Origin: Bacteroidota bacterium
GTDB lineage: Bacteria; Bacteroidota; Bacteroidia; Chitinophagales; Chitinophagaceae
DNA length: 64,000 nt
Reading direction: 5' to 3'
Assembly (NCBI GenBank): GCA_018268075.1
Contig: JAFDXH010000248.1
Span: forward strand, 41,276 to 105,275
Shown: positions 26,086 through 34,949 of the stretch, piece by piece
How positions within the stretch are numbered: the first letter of the stretch is position 1
Layout of the letters: every line of letters begins with the position of its first letter
Position numbers and translations under genes: made by a program
The notes under the pieces: generated by a model
Databases searched by the model: none
Seen by the model: the letters and a program-made list of their open reading frames with translations, nothing else
What the model was told of the DNA's origin: nothing

Positions 26086-27261
26086 TTGTCATTTATAAAA
26101 TTTATTTTCTTTTTTATATTCCTGATGCCTTATACCGCTCTTGGGCAGGACTCTTTATGCAAAACACAGATAAGCCTGCTCACTATAAGCCCCGGCGAAG
26201 AATTATATTCCACATTTGGACATAGCGCCCTTCGTGTATATGATAGTGTTAGCAACTCAGATATCATCTATAATTACGGAACATTTGACTTTGATGAGCC
26301 GGGCTTTTATACAAAATTTGTAAGAGGAAAATTATTGTATTACCTCTCGAGAGATAATTTTGAAAATTTTATTGCCGAGAACCAACAGGAAAACAGAACT
26401 ACCACTGAACAGATTTTAAACTTGGATTGCACTGAAAAAACCAGGCTGCTACAACTTCTGTATGCCAATATGCAGGAAGGCCATCGTACCTACAAGTATG
26501 ATTTTTTATTTGACAACTGCACTACACGGATTAGAGATTTAATAGCAAAAGCTGGTTCAGATTCTGCAGTGCATTTTGGAAAAGTTATTGACAGGCCACG
26601 AACCTTTAGAAACTTGATACATGAATACCTGGATAATAATGATAAGCAATGGAGTAAGCTGGGAATAGATATTTTGCTGGGCAGCAAAACAGATGCAGTG
26701 ATGACTCCATACCAAATCATGTTTCTGCCCGATTACCTGATGAATACCCTTGACCGTTCTTCGATAGATCAGAAGCCAATAGTAATCAGCCACACATCTC
26801 TGTATAAAATAAAATACACCGATAATTCGCCCGGCAATCTTACCCATCCTTTTTTCATTTTTATTTGTCTCTTCATAGCTATATGCCTACTGAGCCTTGT
26901 AAAAAATAATTTGGTAAAACAACTATTAATCAACTTTGACCGATTGCTTTTTTTCCTGATTGGTTTGTTAGGAATTTTGATGCTTTTCATGTGGTTTGGA
27001 ACCGACCATATTATGTGTAGCAATAATTTTAATTTATTATGGGCATGGCCACCTAATTTAGTAGCTGCTTTTTACCTAAGCTCTCAGAAAAGATGGGCTC
27101 GTTTATATTTCCTGGTTCAAGCTGTATTTTTAACATTGCTTACCGGTCTTTGGTTTTTGATGCCACAGCAATTAAATATTTCACTTGTGCCAATCGTATT
27201 AATTTTGATCGTGCGAGCATTTCATTTCTATTTCAAAAAGGATCATTATGCCTCAGCTTGA
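26086..27261 (+). CDS. DUF4105 membrane protein
   Basis: 391 aa. A signal peptide (ending ALGQ) is followed by a DUF4105 periplasmic domain (about 22-210) containing GEELYSTFGHSALRVYD, YNYGTFDFDEPGFYTKFVRGKL and DFLFDNCTTRIRDLI. This histidine/cysteine pattern resembles NlpC/P60-like fold proteins. Five membrane helices follow (about 250-380). The start is TTG, since an in-frame stop lies four codons upstream and the first ATG would cut the signal peptide. It overlaps the hydrolase gene by 14 bases. DUF4105 proteins have no established role; envelope maturation is a guess. Confidence 0.85.
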   Translation: MSFIKFIFFFIFLMPYTALGQDSLCKTQISLLTISPGEELYSTFGHSALRVYDSVSNSDIIYNYGTFDFDEPGFYTKFVRGKLLYYLSRDNFENFIAENQQENRTTTEQILNLDCTEKTRLLQLLYANMQEGHRTYKYDFLFDNCTTRIRDLIAKAGSDSAVHFGKVIDRPRTFRNLIHEYLDNNDKQWSKLGIDILLGSKTDAVMTPYQIMFLPDYLMNTLDRSSIDQKPIVISHTSLYKIKYTDNSPGNLTHPFFIFICLFIAICLLSLVKNNLVKQLLINFDRLLFFLIGLLGILMLFMWFGTDHIMCSNNFNLLWAWPPNLVAAFYLSSQKRWARLYFLVQAVFLTLLTGLWFLMPQQLNISLVPIVLILIVRAFHFYFKKDHYASA

Positions 27262-28042
27262 TGTCGCTACTAAAACTATTTTTTATAAAAAAACAGGCCA
27301 AGGAGTACCGGTTATATTGCTTCATGGTTTTGGAGAAGATAGCCGCATTTGGAATGGTGTAGTCAAAAGTTTAAAAAAGAAATATTTAGTGATAGCCCCA
27401 GACCTGCCAGGTAGTGGCCACTCACAGATGCTCGATGGCGAAGTAGATTTACTCAATTATGCAGAAGTAATCCTAAAAGTTATTCAGGAAGAAATTGGCC
27501 ATAGAAAAAAATTTCATTTAATAGGCCACAGTATGGGAGGTTACATTTCTTTAGCTCTGGCAAAGAAATATCCTGATTATATAAAATCACTGTGCCTGTT
27601 TCATTCATCATCCTTTGCAGATGATGCTGAGAAAATAAAAAAAAGGCAAAAGAGTATTCAATTCATAAAAAAGAATGGATCAAGAAAATTTTTAGAGACC
27701 ACTACCCCTGATCTTTTTTCCGAAATATCAAAAGCAAAGAATCCACATTTACCTGCAAAATTAACAGACCTTGCTGCATCCATTTTGCCAGAAGCGCTTA
27801 CCCAATATTACAGAGCGATGATAAACAGGGAAGATACTTCTACGGTTTTGCAATCGGCCAAATTCCCTGTTTTATTTCTTCTGGGCAAATACGACAAAGC
27901 AGTGCCACTGGAAGCCGGATTGAAACAGTGCCACCTGCCGGCTATTTCCGCTGTTCATATACTCAAATCTTCAGCACATATCGGTATGTGGGAGCAGCCC
28001 CAAAAATCAATTGGAATTTTAAATACCTTTTTGGAAGGATGA
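27248..28042 (+). CDS. Alpha/beta hydrolase
   Basis: 264 aa, cytoplasmic. The alpha/beta-hydrolase pattern is complete: oxyanion segment LLHGFGEDSRIW (about 24-35), APDLPGSGHS, the nucleophile elbow GHSMGG with Ser95, the acid in LLGKYDKAVP, and the histidine in SAHIGMWEQP near the end. A lid region lies at about 125-190. It overlaps the preceding DUF4105 gene by 14 bases, so translation is coupled. The substrate cannot be told from sequence. Confidence 0.88.
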   Translation: MPQLDVATKTIFYKKTGQGVPVILLHGFGEDSRIWNGVVKSLKKKYLVIAPDLPGSGHSQMLDGEVDLLNYAEVILKVIQEEIGHRKKFHLIGHSMGGYISLALAKKYPDYIKSLCLFHSSSFADDAEKIKKRQKSIQFIKKNGSRKFLETTTPDLFSEISKAKNPHLPAKLTDLAASILPEALTQYYRAMINREDTSTVLQSAKFPVLFLLGKYDKAVPLEAGLKQCHLPAISAVHILKSSAHIGMWEQPQKSIGILNTFLEG

Positions 28043-28147
28043 ACCTAATGGATTTATTTCTGAAAGAAACTATGAGATACCATATTTTTTTCCGAAATTT
28101 ATAACGATAAGTATGATATTTTAGACCTCGAACCTAAGGATACATCA

Positions 28148-30748
28148 ATGAAAAAAATCATTCTTTATATTCTTTTGGCTTTTTGCTCTAATTCCTGCTT
28201 TGCCAAGCACATTATTGGCGGAGAAATGTTTTACACTTACATTGGCTCCGGTACACAGGCAGGCAGTAACCGGTACCTGATTACACTAAAACTTTTTCGC
28301 GATCAAAACTCACCTTCAGATGCAGCGCCTATGCCTGTAAATGTTTTTATTGGTATTTATAACAATGACAATCTGGTGCAATTCCCTTCTAATGGCGCTT
28401 ATTATGATGTGCCCAAAGCAGACGAGAAAAGTGTTACCGTAAATCCATTCCCTGTATGTATTACAAATGCTCCGGCGCTCAATTACCACGTTGGCATTTT
28501 TAATCTTACCGTTGACTTGCCTGCAAATAGCAAAGGATATACAGCCGCCTACCAAACATGCTGCCGGATATCTCCCCTTACTAATGTGGATACAAATAAT
28601 GGTAATGGTACCGGCGCTACCTACTCCTGTACCATCCCTTCCATCATTGATAATTCACCTCAGTTTGTTACAAGCATTGATGCAATCTGTGGCGACAAGC
28701 CATTCCATTTTCAATTTGATGCAACTGATGCTGACCACGATTCTCTTGTTTATGAATTTACCAATGCTTTTGATGGCGGGCGATTTCAAAATTCTCAAAA
28801 TGGGAATCCTTCTCCACCGCCATACAATTCTGTCCCTTATATTGGCTCCTACTCGCCCAACCAGCCCTTGGGGCCAGAAGCCACTATCAACAGGCATACT
28901 GGTGAAATTAGCGGCATCGCCCCAGGAGTTGGTAGATATGTTGTTTGTGTTGCTGTGCTTTCATACAGGAATGGTGTACTGATAAATACCCATCGCAAAG
29001 ATTTTATTGTAAACGTTACCAATTGCGACTTTGCCGGTGCCCGTTTAAATCCCAAGGGCGTGAGTTGTGATGGCTTCAGTGTCAACTTTTCAAACGATGA
29101 TTTTTCCCCACTAAACCATACCTTTTATTGGGTTTTTGGCGATCCAAAATCAGGAACAGCAGATACATCTACACTTCAAAATCCTATACACATCTATTCT
29201 GATACTGGTGTGTATGTTTATAAATTAATTGTAAACAGGGGCGAGCAATGTAGTGATTCTGCAATACAAACCATTAAAGTATATCCCGGATTTTTTCCTA
29301 AATTTTCAGTGACAGGTAAATGCAAAAATTCACCTATTAAATTTACTGACCAATCTACCACAAATTATGGATCGGTTAATTTCTGGCTATGGAATTTTGG
29401 CGACCCCTCTACTCTGGCCGATACGAGTTTATTAAAAAACCCAACCTATACTTATTCTACTTCTGGCAAATACCCCATAAGCCTCACCGTAACAACAACC
29501 AAGGGATGCAACAAAACATTTTTTGATACGATTAACATTGTGGATAAGCCTGCATTTTCAGTAACCAACGATACGCTCATTTGCAGCATTGACACCCTTC
29601 AGCTCAATGCCGTAGGCAATGGAACAATTACCTGGTCGCCTAACTACAATATCAATAATTTCTCCATTTTTTCACCACAGGTAAGCCCCAAAAAAACGAC
29701 TACTTATTATGCTACTCTTTTTGAAAGCCCGGGTTGCACTGCCACTGATTCTGTAATAGTGCAAGTGGTAGATCAGGTAACCCTTTCAGCGGGAAAGGAT
29801 ACCACCATTTGCACCACCGATACTATACAACTCAATCCACAAAGCGATGGATTACATTACCTATGGACACCTGCTACTTCTTTATCCAGCGATACTGCTA
29901 AAAGGCCCTTTGCCAATCCACTTAATACTACTATCTACCATGTACAAGCGAATATTGGAAAATGCTTTGCAAATGATCAGGTTAAAATTACCACAGTACC
30001 CTATCCTAATGCGAAGGCAGGGAATGATACTACCTTGTGCCTGGGTAAAAGCATTCAACTGATTGCCTCCGGGGGCAGTGATTACATCTGGAGTCCAACA
30101 AACTTTCTGAACAATCCCAATATCCCTACGCCTGTTTCTACACCAGCACTATCTATCCGATATACAGTTCAGGTGAATGATATAAAAGGGTGCCCTAAAC
30201 CATCATTTGATACAATTCTTATAATGGTAGAAAATTTGGTTGTGGATGCAGGGCCTCGTGATACAATAATCGTAGTAGGCCAGCCATTACAACTAAATGC
30301 AAAAGGTGCGGCAGAGTTTTTTACCTGGACTCCATCTACCGGGCTAAACAATGCTCATATTGCCAACCCCATTGCCAAACTCACAGAAAATCAACAATAC
30401 ATACTGAATATTGAAAGTAAAGCAGGATGTACCGCAACAGATACTATAAATGTAATCGTGTATAAAGTAAAACCGGGATTATATGTACCCAATGCCTTTA
30501 CTCCTAATGGAGATGGAATTAATGATATCTTCAAGCCGATACTGATAGGAATGCGGTCATTGAATTATTTTAGAGTATATAACCGTTCAGGCCAGTTAAT
30601 ATATTCAACCAATAAGCCAGGTGACGGCTGGGATGGCACTTATAAAGGGATGCCCCAGGATCAGGCAGTTTTTGTATGGACTGTGGAAGGAACAGATTAT
30701 ACCGGCAAATTAATTTTCCAAAAAGGTAGTGTAACGCTTATCAGATAA
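28148..30748 (+). CDS. T9SS type B cargo protein with PKD and Ig-like repeats
   Basis: 866 aa surface protein. Order: signal peptide ending CFA, an N-terminal domain starting KHIIGGEMFYTY (about 19-290, several cysteines), two PKD domains (about 300-465, with FYWVFGDP and FWLWNFGDP), then four Ig-like repeats of about 75 residues with the recurrent pattern AGxDTTIC, QLNA, WxPxxxLxN. The last 90 residues are a gliding-motility-type C-terminal domain (YVPNAFTPNGDGINDIFKP, DGWDGTYKG), the type B signal for T9SS export. It is likely an adhesin-like protein, monocistronic. Confidence 0.9.
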   Translation: MKKIILYILLAFCSNSCFAKHIIGGEMFYTYIGSGTQAGSNRYLITLKLFRDQNSPSDAAPMPVNVFIGIYNNDNLVQFPSNGAYYDVPKADEKSVTVNPFPVCITNAPALNYHVGIFNLTVDLPANSKGYTAAYQTCCRISPLTNVDTNNGNGTGATYSCTIPSIIDNSPQFVTSIDAICGDKPFHFQFDATDADHDSLVYEFTNAFDGGRFQNSQNGNPSPPPYNSVPYIGSYSPNQPLGPEATINRHTGEISGIAPGVGRYVVCVAVLSYRNGVLINTHRKDFIVNVTNCDFAGARLNPKGVSCDGFSVNFSNDDFSPLNHTFYWVFGDPKSGTADTSTLQNPIHIYSDTGVYVYKLIVNRGEQCSDSAIQTIKVYPGFFPKFSVTGKCKNSPIKFTDQSTTNYGSVNFWLWNFGDPSTLADTSLLKNPTYTYSTSGKYPISLTVTTTKGCNKTFFDTINIVDKPAFSVTNDTLICSIDTLQLNAVGNGTITWSPNYNINNFSIFSPQVSPKKTTTYYATLFESPGCTATDSVIVQVVDQVTLSAGKDTTICTTDTIQLNPQSDGLHYLWTPATSLSSDTAKRPFANPLNTTIYHVQANIGKCFANDQVKITTVPYPNAKAGNDTTLCLGKSIQLIASGGSDYIWSPTNFLNNPNIPTPVSTPALSIRYTVQVNDIKGCPKPSFDTILIMVENLVVDAGPRDTIIVVGQPLQLNAKGAAEFFTWTPSTGLNNAHIANPIAKLTENQQYILNIESKAGCTATDTINVIVYKVKPGLYVPNAFTPNGDGINDIFKPILIGMRSLNYFRVYNRSGQLIYSTNKPGDGWDGTYKGMPQDQAVFVWTVEGTDYTGKLIFQKGSVTLIR

Positions 30749-30765
30749 AGGTTTTAAAAAGAAAT

Positions 30766-31404
30766 TTACCTATATCTTTTAGCTTCCCTTGATTGGTATC
30801 CTTGAAATAATCCAATATTATACCCGGCACGAATTACAGGATTACTTCTTCCTAAGCCATCTATATAAGGTGAGTTTTTATCGCCCAGAATATCCCATGA
30901 AACAGACAGAAAATAATAGGTATTGTTATTTCTTTGACGACCGCCGGCATAGCCGCCTCCTAATAACAGGCTACTAGCCTTAACATTGCCTTTATAAGGG
31001 GCATAGCTCCCATTGGTGGCAGGTATATAATTTTGCTTTATAAAGTTGTATTCATACTGAGCCGATGCAAAAAGAAAATTTACAGGAAACAATCTTACAA
31101 AGGCACCGGGCCCATATATCGTTTGCCTTATTTTATCGCCATATTCTCTGAAATCTCTTTGTGAAGAATAATTTACATTAATAGTAATACCTGCATCGGC
31201 CCAACTGGTAAGGCTATAGCCAAATTGAGGTGTAATGCCGATAACTGTGCTGTAATTAGAAAAGCCCAGGTTGGCACTGCCACCCGTAAAAAGTTTTTCC
31301 TTTTTAAATCCATGATCCGGAGCTTCATTGCCCTGCTTTTCATCATTTTGAGCATTGACCGAAGTCACAAAAAATATCAAGGACACCAAAAGAATATTAC
31401 GCAT
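30766..31404 (-). CDS. Outer-membrane beta-barrel protein, 212 aa
   Basis: I start it at the ATG at 31404, which opens a good signal peptide (MRNILLVSLIFFVTSVNAQ); an upstream TTG would add seven residues. The mature protein has a charged N-terminal stretch and then about eight alternating strands (FTGGSANLGFSN, PQFGYSLTSWADAGITINVNY, SLLLGGGYAGG, IRAGYNIGLF), as in OmpX/OmpW-size barrels. It does not end in the classical C-terminal phenylalanine. Its 3' end faces the T9SS cargo gene, 17 bases away. Function unknown. Confidence 0.7.
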   Translation of the reverse strand: MRNILLVSLIFFVTSVNAQNDEKQGNEAPDHGFKKEKLFTGGSANLGFSNYSTVIGITPQFGYSLTSWADAGITINVNYSSQRDFREYGDKIRQTIYGPGAFVRLFPVNFLFASAQYEYNFIKQNYIPATNGSYAPYKGNVKASSLLLGGGYAGGRQRNNNTYYFLSVSWDILGDKNSPYIDGLGRSNPVIRAGYNIGLFQGYQSREAKRYR

Positions 31405-31500
31405 AAAGATTTTTTTTAGAAGCAATAGACTACTTATTTAAAATGTTGTTTAAAATAAAAAACAAAAATAATCTATGGGCTATCTAATTAATCGTTAATA

Positions 31501-32916
31501 TCAATCAAAGATCTTTCCAGCATTTAAAATATTATTGGGGTCAAAAACTTTTTTAATACCACGCATCAGTGCTATTTGCTTATTACTAAAAACAATATCC
31601 ATAAAATCCTTTTGTACCAACCCTATACCATGCTCTCCACTGATAGTACCACCCAAATCTTTTACAAGCCTGAATAAGGCACGCAAAGACTCTATAATCA
31701 GTGGATCTTCCTGACTGTTAGATGTACCTTCTTTTTTAATTCGAATATGCAGGTTGCCATCACCTGCGTGCCCATAGCAAACAGCCTTAAATCCATACTG
31801 TACTCCTAACTTCTTTACACCATTTATCAGCGCCGGAAGCTCATAGCGAGGTACCACTGTATCCTCCTCTATGGTGAACCCATCCAGCTTTACAGCTTCT
31901 GCCACCCTTCTGCGCAGCTTCCACAGCTCTGCTTTTTGTGCAGCATCTTCTGCAAAAAAAAGTTCTCCGCTTCCAAATTCACTCAATACTTCAGAAATGC
32001 CTTCCATATCTTTCATTAATACATCCAAATCATTTCCATCCACCTCTATGATTAAATGTGCAGCTACTGCATCATCTACCGGCACAATAGAGCTACCAAC
32101 AAACCTGCTTACAATTTTTAACGCATCTATCTCTACCAGTTCCATGGCACTGGGTGTATATCCCGCTCTGAATACTGCGCTTACAGCTTCTCCGGCCTTT
32201 TGCACATCATCAAAGGGCGCCAGCATCAAAAGGTCATATTTAGGATGGGGTATCAATTTTAAAACAATTTTGGTAACTATACCCAATGTACCCTCACTTC
32301 CTACTATAAGCTGCGTAAGGTTATAACCAGTTGAATTTTTCAACACATCAGAGCCTGTCCAAATAATTTCACCGGTAGGCAACACCACTTCCAGATTGAG
32401 AACATAATCTTTAACTACCCCATACTTCACCGCCTTAGGGCCGCCACTATTTTCAGCTATATTTCCCCCAATAAAGCAAGAGCCACGGCTGCTCGGATCC
32501 GGCGGGTAAAACAATCCTTGTTCTTTTACGGCATTCTGCAATACCTCAGTAATTACTCCTGGCTCCGTTACTACCTGAAGATTTTTTAAATCAATATTAA
32601 TGATGGTATTCATTCGCTCAGTAGAAATCAATACACCACCCAGATGTGGTAATGCGCCACCACTGAGCCCTGTACCGGCTCCACGGGGAGTTACAGGAAT
32701 ATTATTTTCATTGCAAATGCGCATCACCCTGCTTATCTCTTCGGCAGTGCGAGGTTTGATGGCCAACTGCGGTAGAAAAAATAAAGCTTCCGTCTGATCA
32801 CTGCCATAGCTTTCTAAGCCTTCTATATCCGATACCACATTTGATTCACCACATATATTTTTAATTTCCTGAACAATATTTTTGTCAAGCGTAGAATTGG
32901 TTCCTGTTGAATTCAT
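31501..32916 (-). CDS. FAD-linked oxidoreductase, GlcD/D-lactate dehydrogenase type
   Basis: 471 aa from the ATG at 32916; a longer frame adds an AT-rich leader. The PCMH-type FAD domain spans about 35-215 (PRTAEEISRVMR, PVTPRGAGTGLSGGALP, PDPSSRGSCFIGGNIAENSGG, VVKDYVLNLEVVLPTG). The C-terminal substrate domain ends with CYGHAGDGNLHIRI and GEHGIGLVQKDFM. Family members oxidise D-lactate, glycolate or D-2-hydroxyglutarate, passing electrons to quinone or an ETF. The substrate cannot be assigned from sequence, and no GlcE/GlcF partners lie nearby. Confidence 0.88.
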   Translation of the reverse strand: MNSTGTNSTLDKNIVQEIKNICGESNVVSDIEGLESYGSDQTEALFFLPQLAIKPRTAEEISRVMRICNENNIPVTPRGAGTGLSGGALPHLGGVLISTERMNTIINIDLKNLQVVTEPGVITEVLQNAVKEQGLFYPPDPSSRGSCFIGGNIAENSGGPKAVKYGVVKDYVLNLEVVLPTGEIIWTGSDVLKNSTGYNLTQLIVGSEGTLGIVTKIVLKLIPHPKYDLLMLAPFDDVQKAGEAVSAVFRAGYTPSAMELVEIDALKIVSRFVGSSIVPVDDAVAAHLIIEVDGNDLDVLMKDMEGISEVLSEFGSGELFFAEDAAQKAELWKLRRRVAEAVKLDGFTIEEDTVVPRYELPALINGVKKLGVQYGFKAVCYGHAGDGNLHIRIKKEGTSNSQEDPLIIESLRALFRLVKDLGGTISGEHGIGLVQKDFMDIVFSNKQIALMRGIKKVFDPNNILNAGKIFD

Positions 32917-33018
32917 GATAATTAATTGATTAAAGCAATAATTTATAAAAGTCGCAATTAATTGCAAAACTGGAGTCAGTTTTAATTGAAAAGCATTTTT
33001 TTTATTTAAAATTTCTTT

Positions 33019-33059
33019 TACGAAAAAAATCGTATGTTCGTGTTACGAAATAATTCGTA
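33019..33059 (+). promoter_or_regulatory. Two matched operator-like palindromes upstream of the 33082 gene
   Basis: Two 16-base inverted repeats with identical arms, TACGA-N6-TCGTA, lie at 33019-33034 (TACGAAAAAAATCGTA) and 33044-33059 (TACGAAATAATTCGTA), start-to-start 25 bases apart. A possible -7 box (TATGTTCG, 33033-33040) lies between them, and the second ends 22 bases before the ATG. This is the layout of a site for a dimeric repressor, perhaps of the BlaI/CopY type; no such regulator gene is in the window. Confidence 0.6.
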
Positions 33060-33081
33060 TTAATTCAAAAAATATTGAACA

Positions 33082-33669
33082 ATGAAAAATTTAAAAAGTT
33101 TGTCTCTAAAACAAATCTTTGTGCTACCAAAATTTTTGTCCCTGCTTTTTGCTTTATTAGTAGCCTACAACAGCACTTTGGCGCAGAAACCCTTAGAAAA
33201 AAAAACAACAAATGAAGGCATGCATATCAACACAGATTCTATTTTGAAAGAAGCCCATGATGCATTAAAAAATATCAATTTTGAAAAAATTAATATTGAA
33301 CTTCAATCTGCCCTAAAAGCATTTGACACCTTAAATATAAAAGCACGCATCAATGAAGCGCTTGCTGCCATTGATTTTGCCAAAGTCAATAAAAGCCTTG
33401 ATAGTGCTATTAAGAAAATGCAAAGTGCAGAAATAAAACAGCAACTTGAACTGGGCCGCATGCAATTAATGGAATTACAGAAAAATAAAGATTTATTAAG
33501 GAAGGTAGATATGGAAAAAATTAAGAAGGAAATAAAAGAAACACAAATACAGATGGATAAAATGCGTAAAGATTTACAAAAGGAAATTAAAGCAAAAGAA
33601 TCCGAAAATACGGCACTTCAGATGAATTTCAGGGATTACAATAGTTGGCTGCCCTTCATCACATTATAG
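33082..33669 (+). CDS. Exported coiled-coil protein, 195 aa
   Basis: A signal peptide with a long basic n-region (cleavage after STLAQ, about residue 34) precedes a mature part predicted to be almost all helix. It contains two related segments, NINFEKINIELQSALKAF and AIDFAKVNKSLDSAIKKM, suggesting an internal repeat of about 35 residues, followed by a charged coiled coil (about 115-180, KKDLL-type heptads). No enzyme motif is present. The gene sits behind the paired palindromes, so it is probably repressed until a signal appears. Function unknown; periplasmic location inferred. Confidence 0.6.
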   Translation: MKNLKSLSLKQIFVLPKFLSLLFALLVAYNSTLAQKPLEKKTTNEGMHINTDSILKEAHDALKNINFEKINIELQSALKAFDTLNIKARINEALAAIDFAKVNKSLDSAIKKMQSAEIKQQLELGRMQLMELQKNKDLLRKVDMEKIKKEIKETQIQMDKMRKDLQKEIKAKESENTALQMNFRDYNSWLPFITL

Positions 33670-34027
33670 TGGTTGATTTATTATGAAAATTTTATAAAAT
33701 ATGTAGCGCTTTCATTTTGTCCCGTACTCTTTTTTGCCTATTTTTAAAAAAATGTACCGGACTCAATCCATATTAGTGTTTAAGCAATTAAGTGTTTACC
33801 CAACTTATTTATTTAAGTCTGGTAAACCTTTTTTGCAATTAACCCATTTGGTGTCAGGTTGTTTATACCACCTTACCGACTTCAAGAAATTTCCCCCATT
33901 TCTACTTAAGTGCTACCGGGGAAATAATTAAACTTCCATTCTTTCAATTTTATTATTTCATCCAGTAAAGGCCACAGTCTTTACAAATTTATTTTTTACC
34001 AAAATATCATAATTAAACAACTAAAAC
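33670..34027. other. Intergenic stretch without a supported gene
   Basis: 358 AT-rich bases between the coiled-coil gene and the Rnk-like gene. A 65-codon open frame (33734-33931) has no family features or plausible start context, and I do not call it. A short direct repeat (AGTGTTTA at about 33775 and 33791) is present. I see no hairpin terminator or RNA gene. Confidence 0.5.
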
Positions 34028-34447
34028 ATGAAATCAACAACTCAACCAGCAATAGATCAAAATGATACTGTTGTAATTTTAAAAAAAGACTTTGACATTC
34101 TAAGTGGTATGCTTTCAAATATGCAAGGCATGCAAGTAAATGAGCGAGAAAATTTTAGAAAACTTCAAGGCGAACTTTCTAAGGCTACAATAGTAGAAGA
34201 GACTAAAATGCCTGAAGATGTGGTACGCCTCAATTCTATAGTAACCATAAAGGACTTGCAAACTAAAAAAGAGATGAAATTAACTTTAGTAATACCGGTC
34301 GAAGCAGATATTAGAGAAAAAAAAGTTTCTATTCTGGCACCGATCGGCACAGCTTTAATCGGATTTAGAAAAGGAAAAATCGTTTCATGGGAAGTGCCCG
34401 CGGGGAAAAAAGATTTTGAAATAACGGATGTACTGAATAATCAATAA
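34028..34447 (+). CDS. Rnk/GreA-GreB C-terminal-domain protein
   Basis: 139 aa. A short N-terminal helical region (about 15-60, KKDFDILSGMLSNM) is followed by the GreA/GreB C-terminal FKBP-like domain (about 62-139): VRLNSIVTIKDLQT, LTLVIPVEAD, VSILAPIGTALIGFRKG, VSWEVPAG. It lacks the long acidic coiled coil that GreA pushes into the RNA polymerase channel, so it resembles Rnk, a regulator that binds RNA polymerase without cleavage activity. It is followed after ten bases by a membrane-protein gene. Confidence 0.8.
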   Translation: MKSTTQPAIDQNDTVVILKKDFDILSGMLSNMQGMQVNERENFRKLQGELSKATIVEETKMPEDVVRLNSIVTIKDLQTKKEMKLTLVIPVEADIREKKVSILAPIGTALIGFRKGKIVSWEVPAGKKDFEITDVLNNQ

Positions 34448-34457
34448 AATAACAGAA

Positions 34458-34937
34458 ATGGACTTTTATCAACTCATATTTATTTTACTATCAATTCTCA
34501 TTACAGGGGTGATAGCTACCTGGATCATTTTAAGAAACAGAAAAGCCATAGCTGAGAAGAAATTAAAAGAAACATTTTACCAATTTTCAAAACAACATGA
34601 TCTATTCATTAATAAGTCGCAAACCCTGAATGGCAACATGATAGGGATAGACAGGCGCAAGTTGAAAATATTATTTCTCAATTGCAATAACGGCGCTGCA
34701 GAAGTAAATGTGATAGATATAAAAAATGTAGGCGAATGCACCGTTCAGCATGAAATTAATACTGCAAATGGGTTTATTAAAAATATAAATCTCAGATGCA
34801 CTATGCGAAACACAGATGAAATGCAACTATTGCCATTTTATCATGAAAAGCCAGATACCCTAAATAAGAAAATGAGGCTATCAAAAAAAGCCTCCTATTG
34901 GGCGAAGGCGATTAATTTATACAGAGCTCAAAATTAG
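34458..34937 (+). CDS. Single-pass membrane protein of unknown function
   Basis: 159 aa. One N-terminal membrane helix (about 5-26, LIFILLSILITGVIATWIIL) is followed by a cytoplasmic or periplasmic domain of about 130 residues with alternating strands (NGNMIGIDRRKLKILFLNC, VNVIDIKNVGECTV) and a basic C-terminal helix. The RRKLKILFL segment after the membrane helix suggests a cytoplasmic domain by the positive-inside rule. I do not recognise the family. It lies ten bases after the Rnk-like gene, so both are probably cotranscribed; it is convergent with sucD. Confidence 0.55.
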   Translation: MDFYQLIFILLSILITGVIATWIILRNRKAIAEKKLKETFYQFSKQHDLFINKSQTLNGNMIGIDRRKLKILFLNCNNGAAEVNVIDIKNVGECTVQHEINTANGFIKNINLRCTMRNTDEMQLLPFYHEKPDTLNKKMRLSKKASYWAKAINLYRAQN

Positions 34938-34949
34938 TATTCCGAAAAA

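Noticed and set aside
33734-33931. 65-codon frame in the 33.7-34.0 kb gap
   Set aside because: No domain, no promoter box near its start, composition like the AT-rich spacer.
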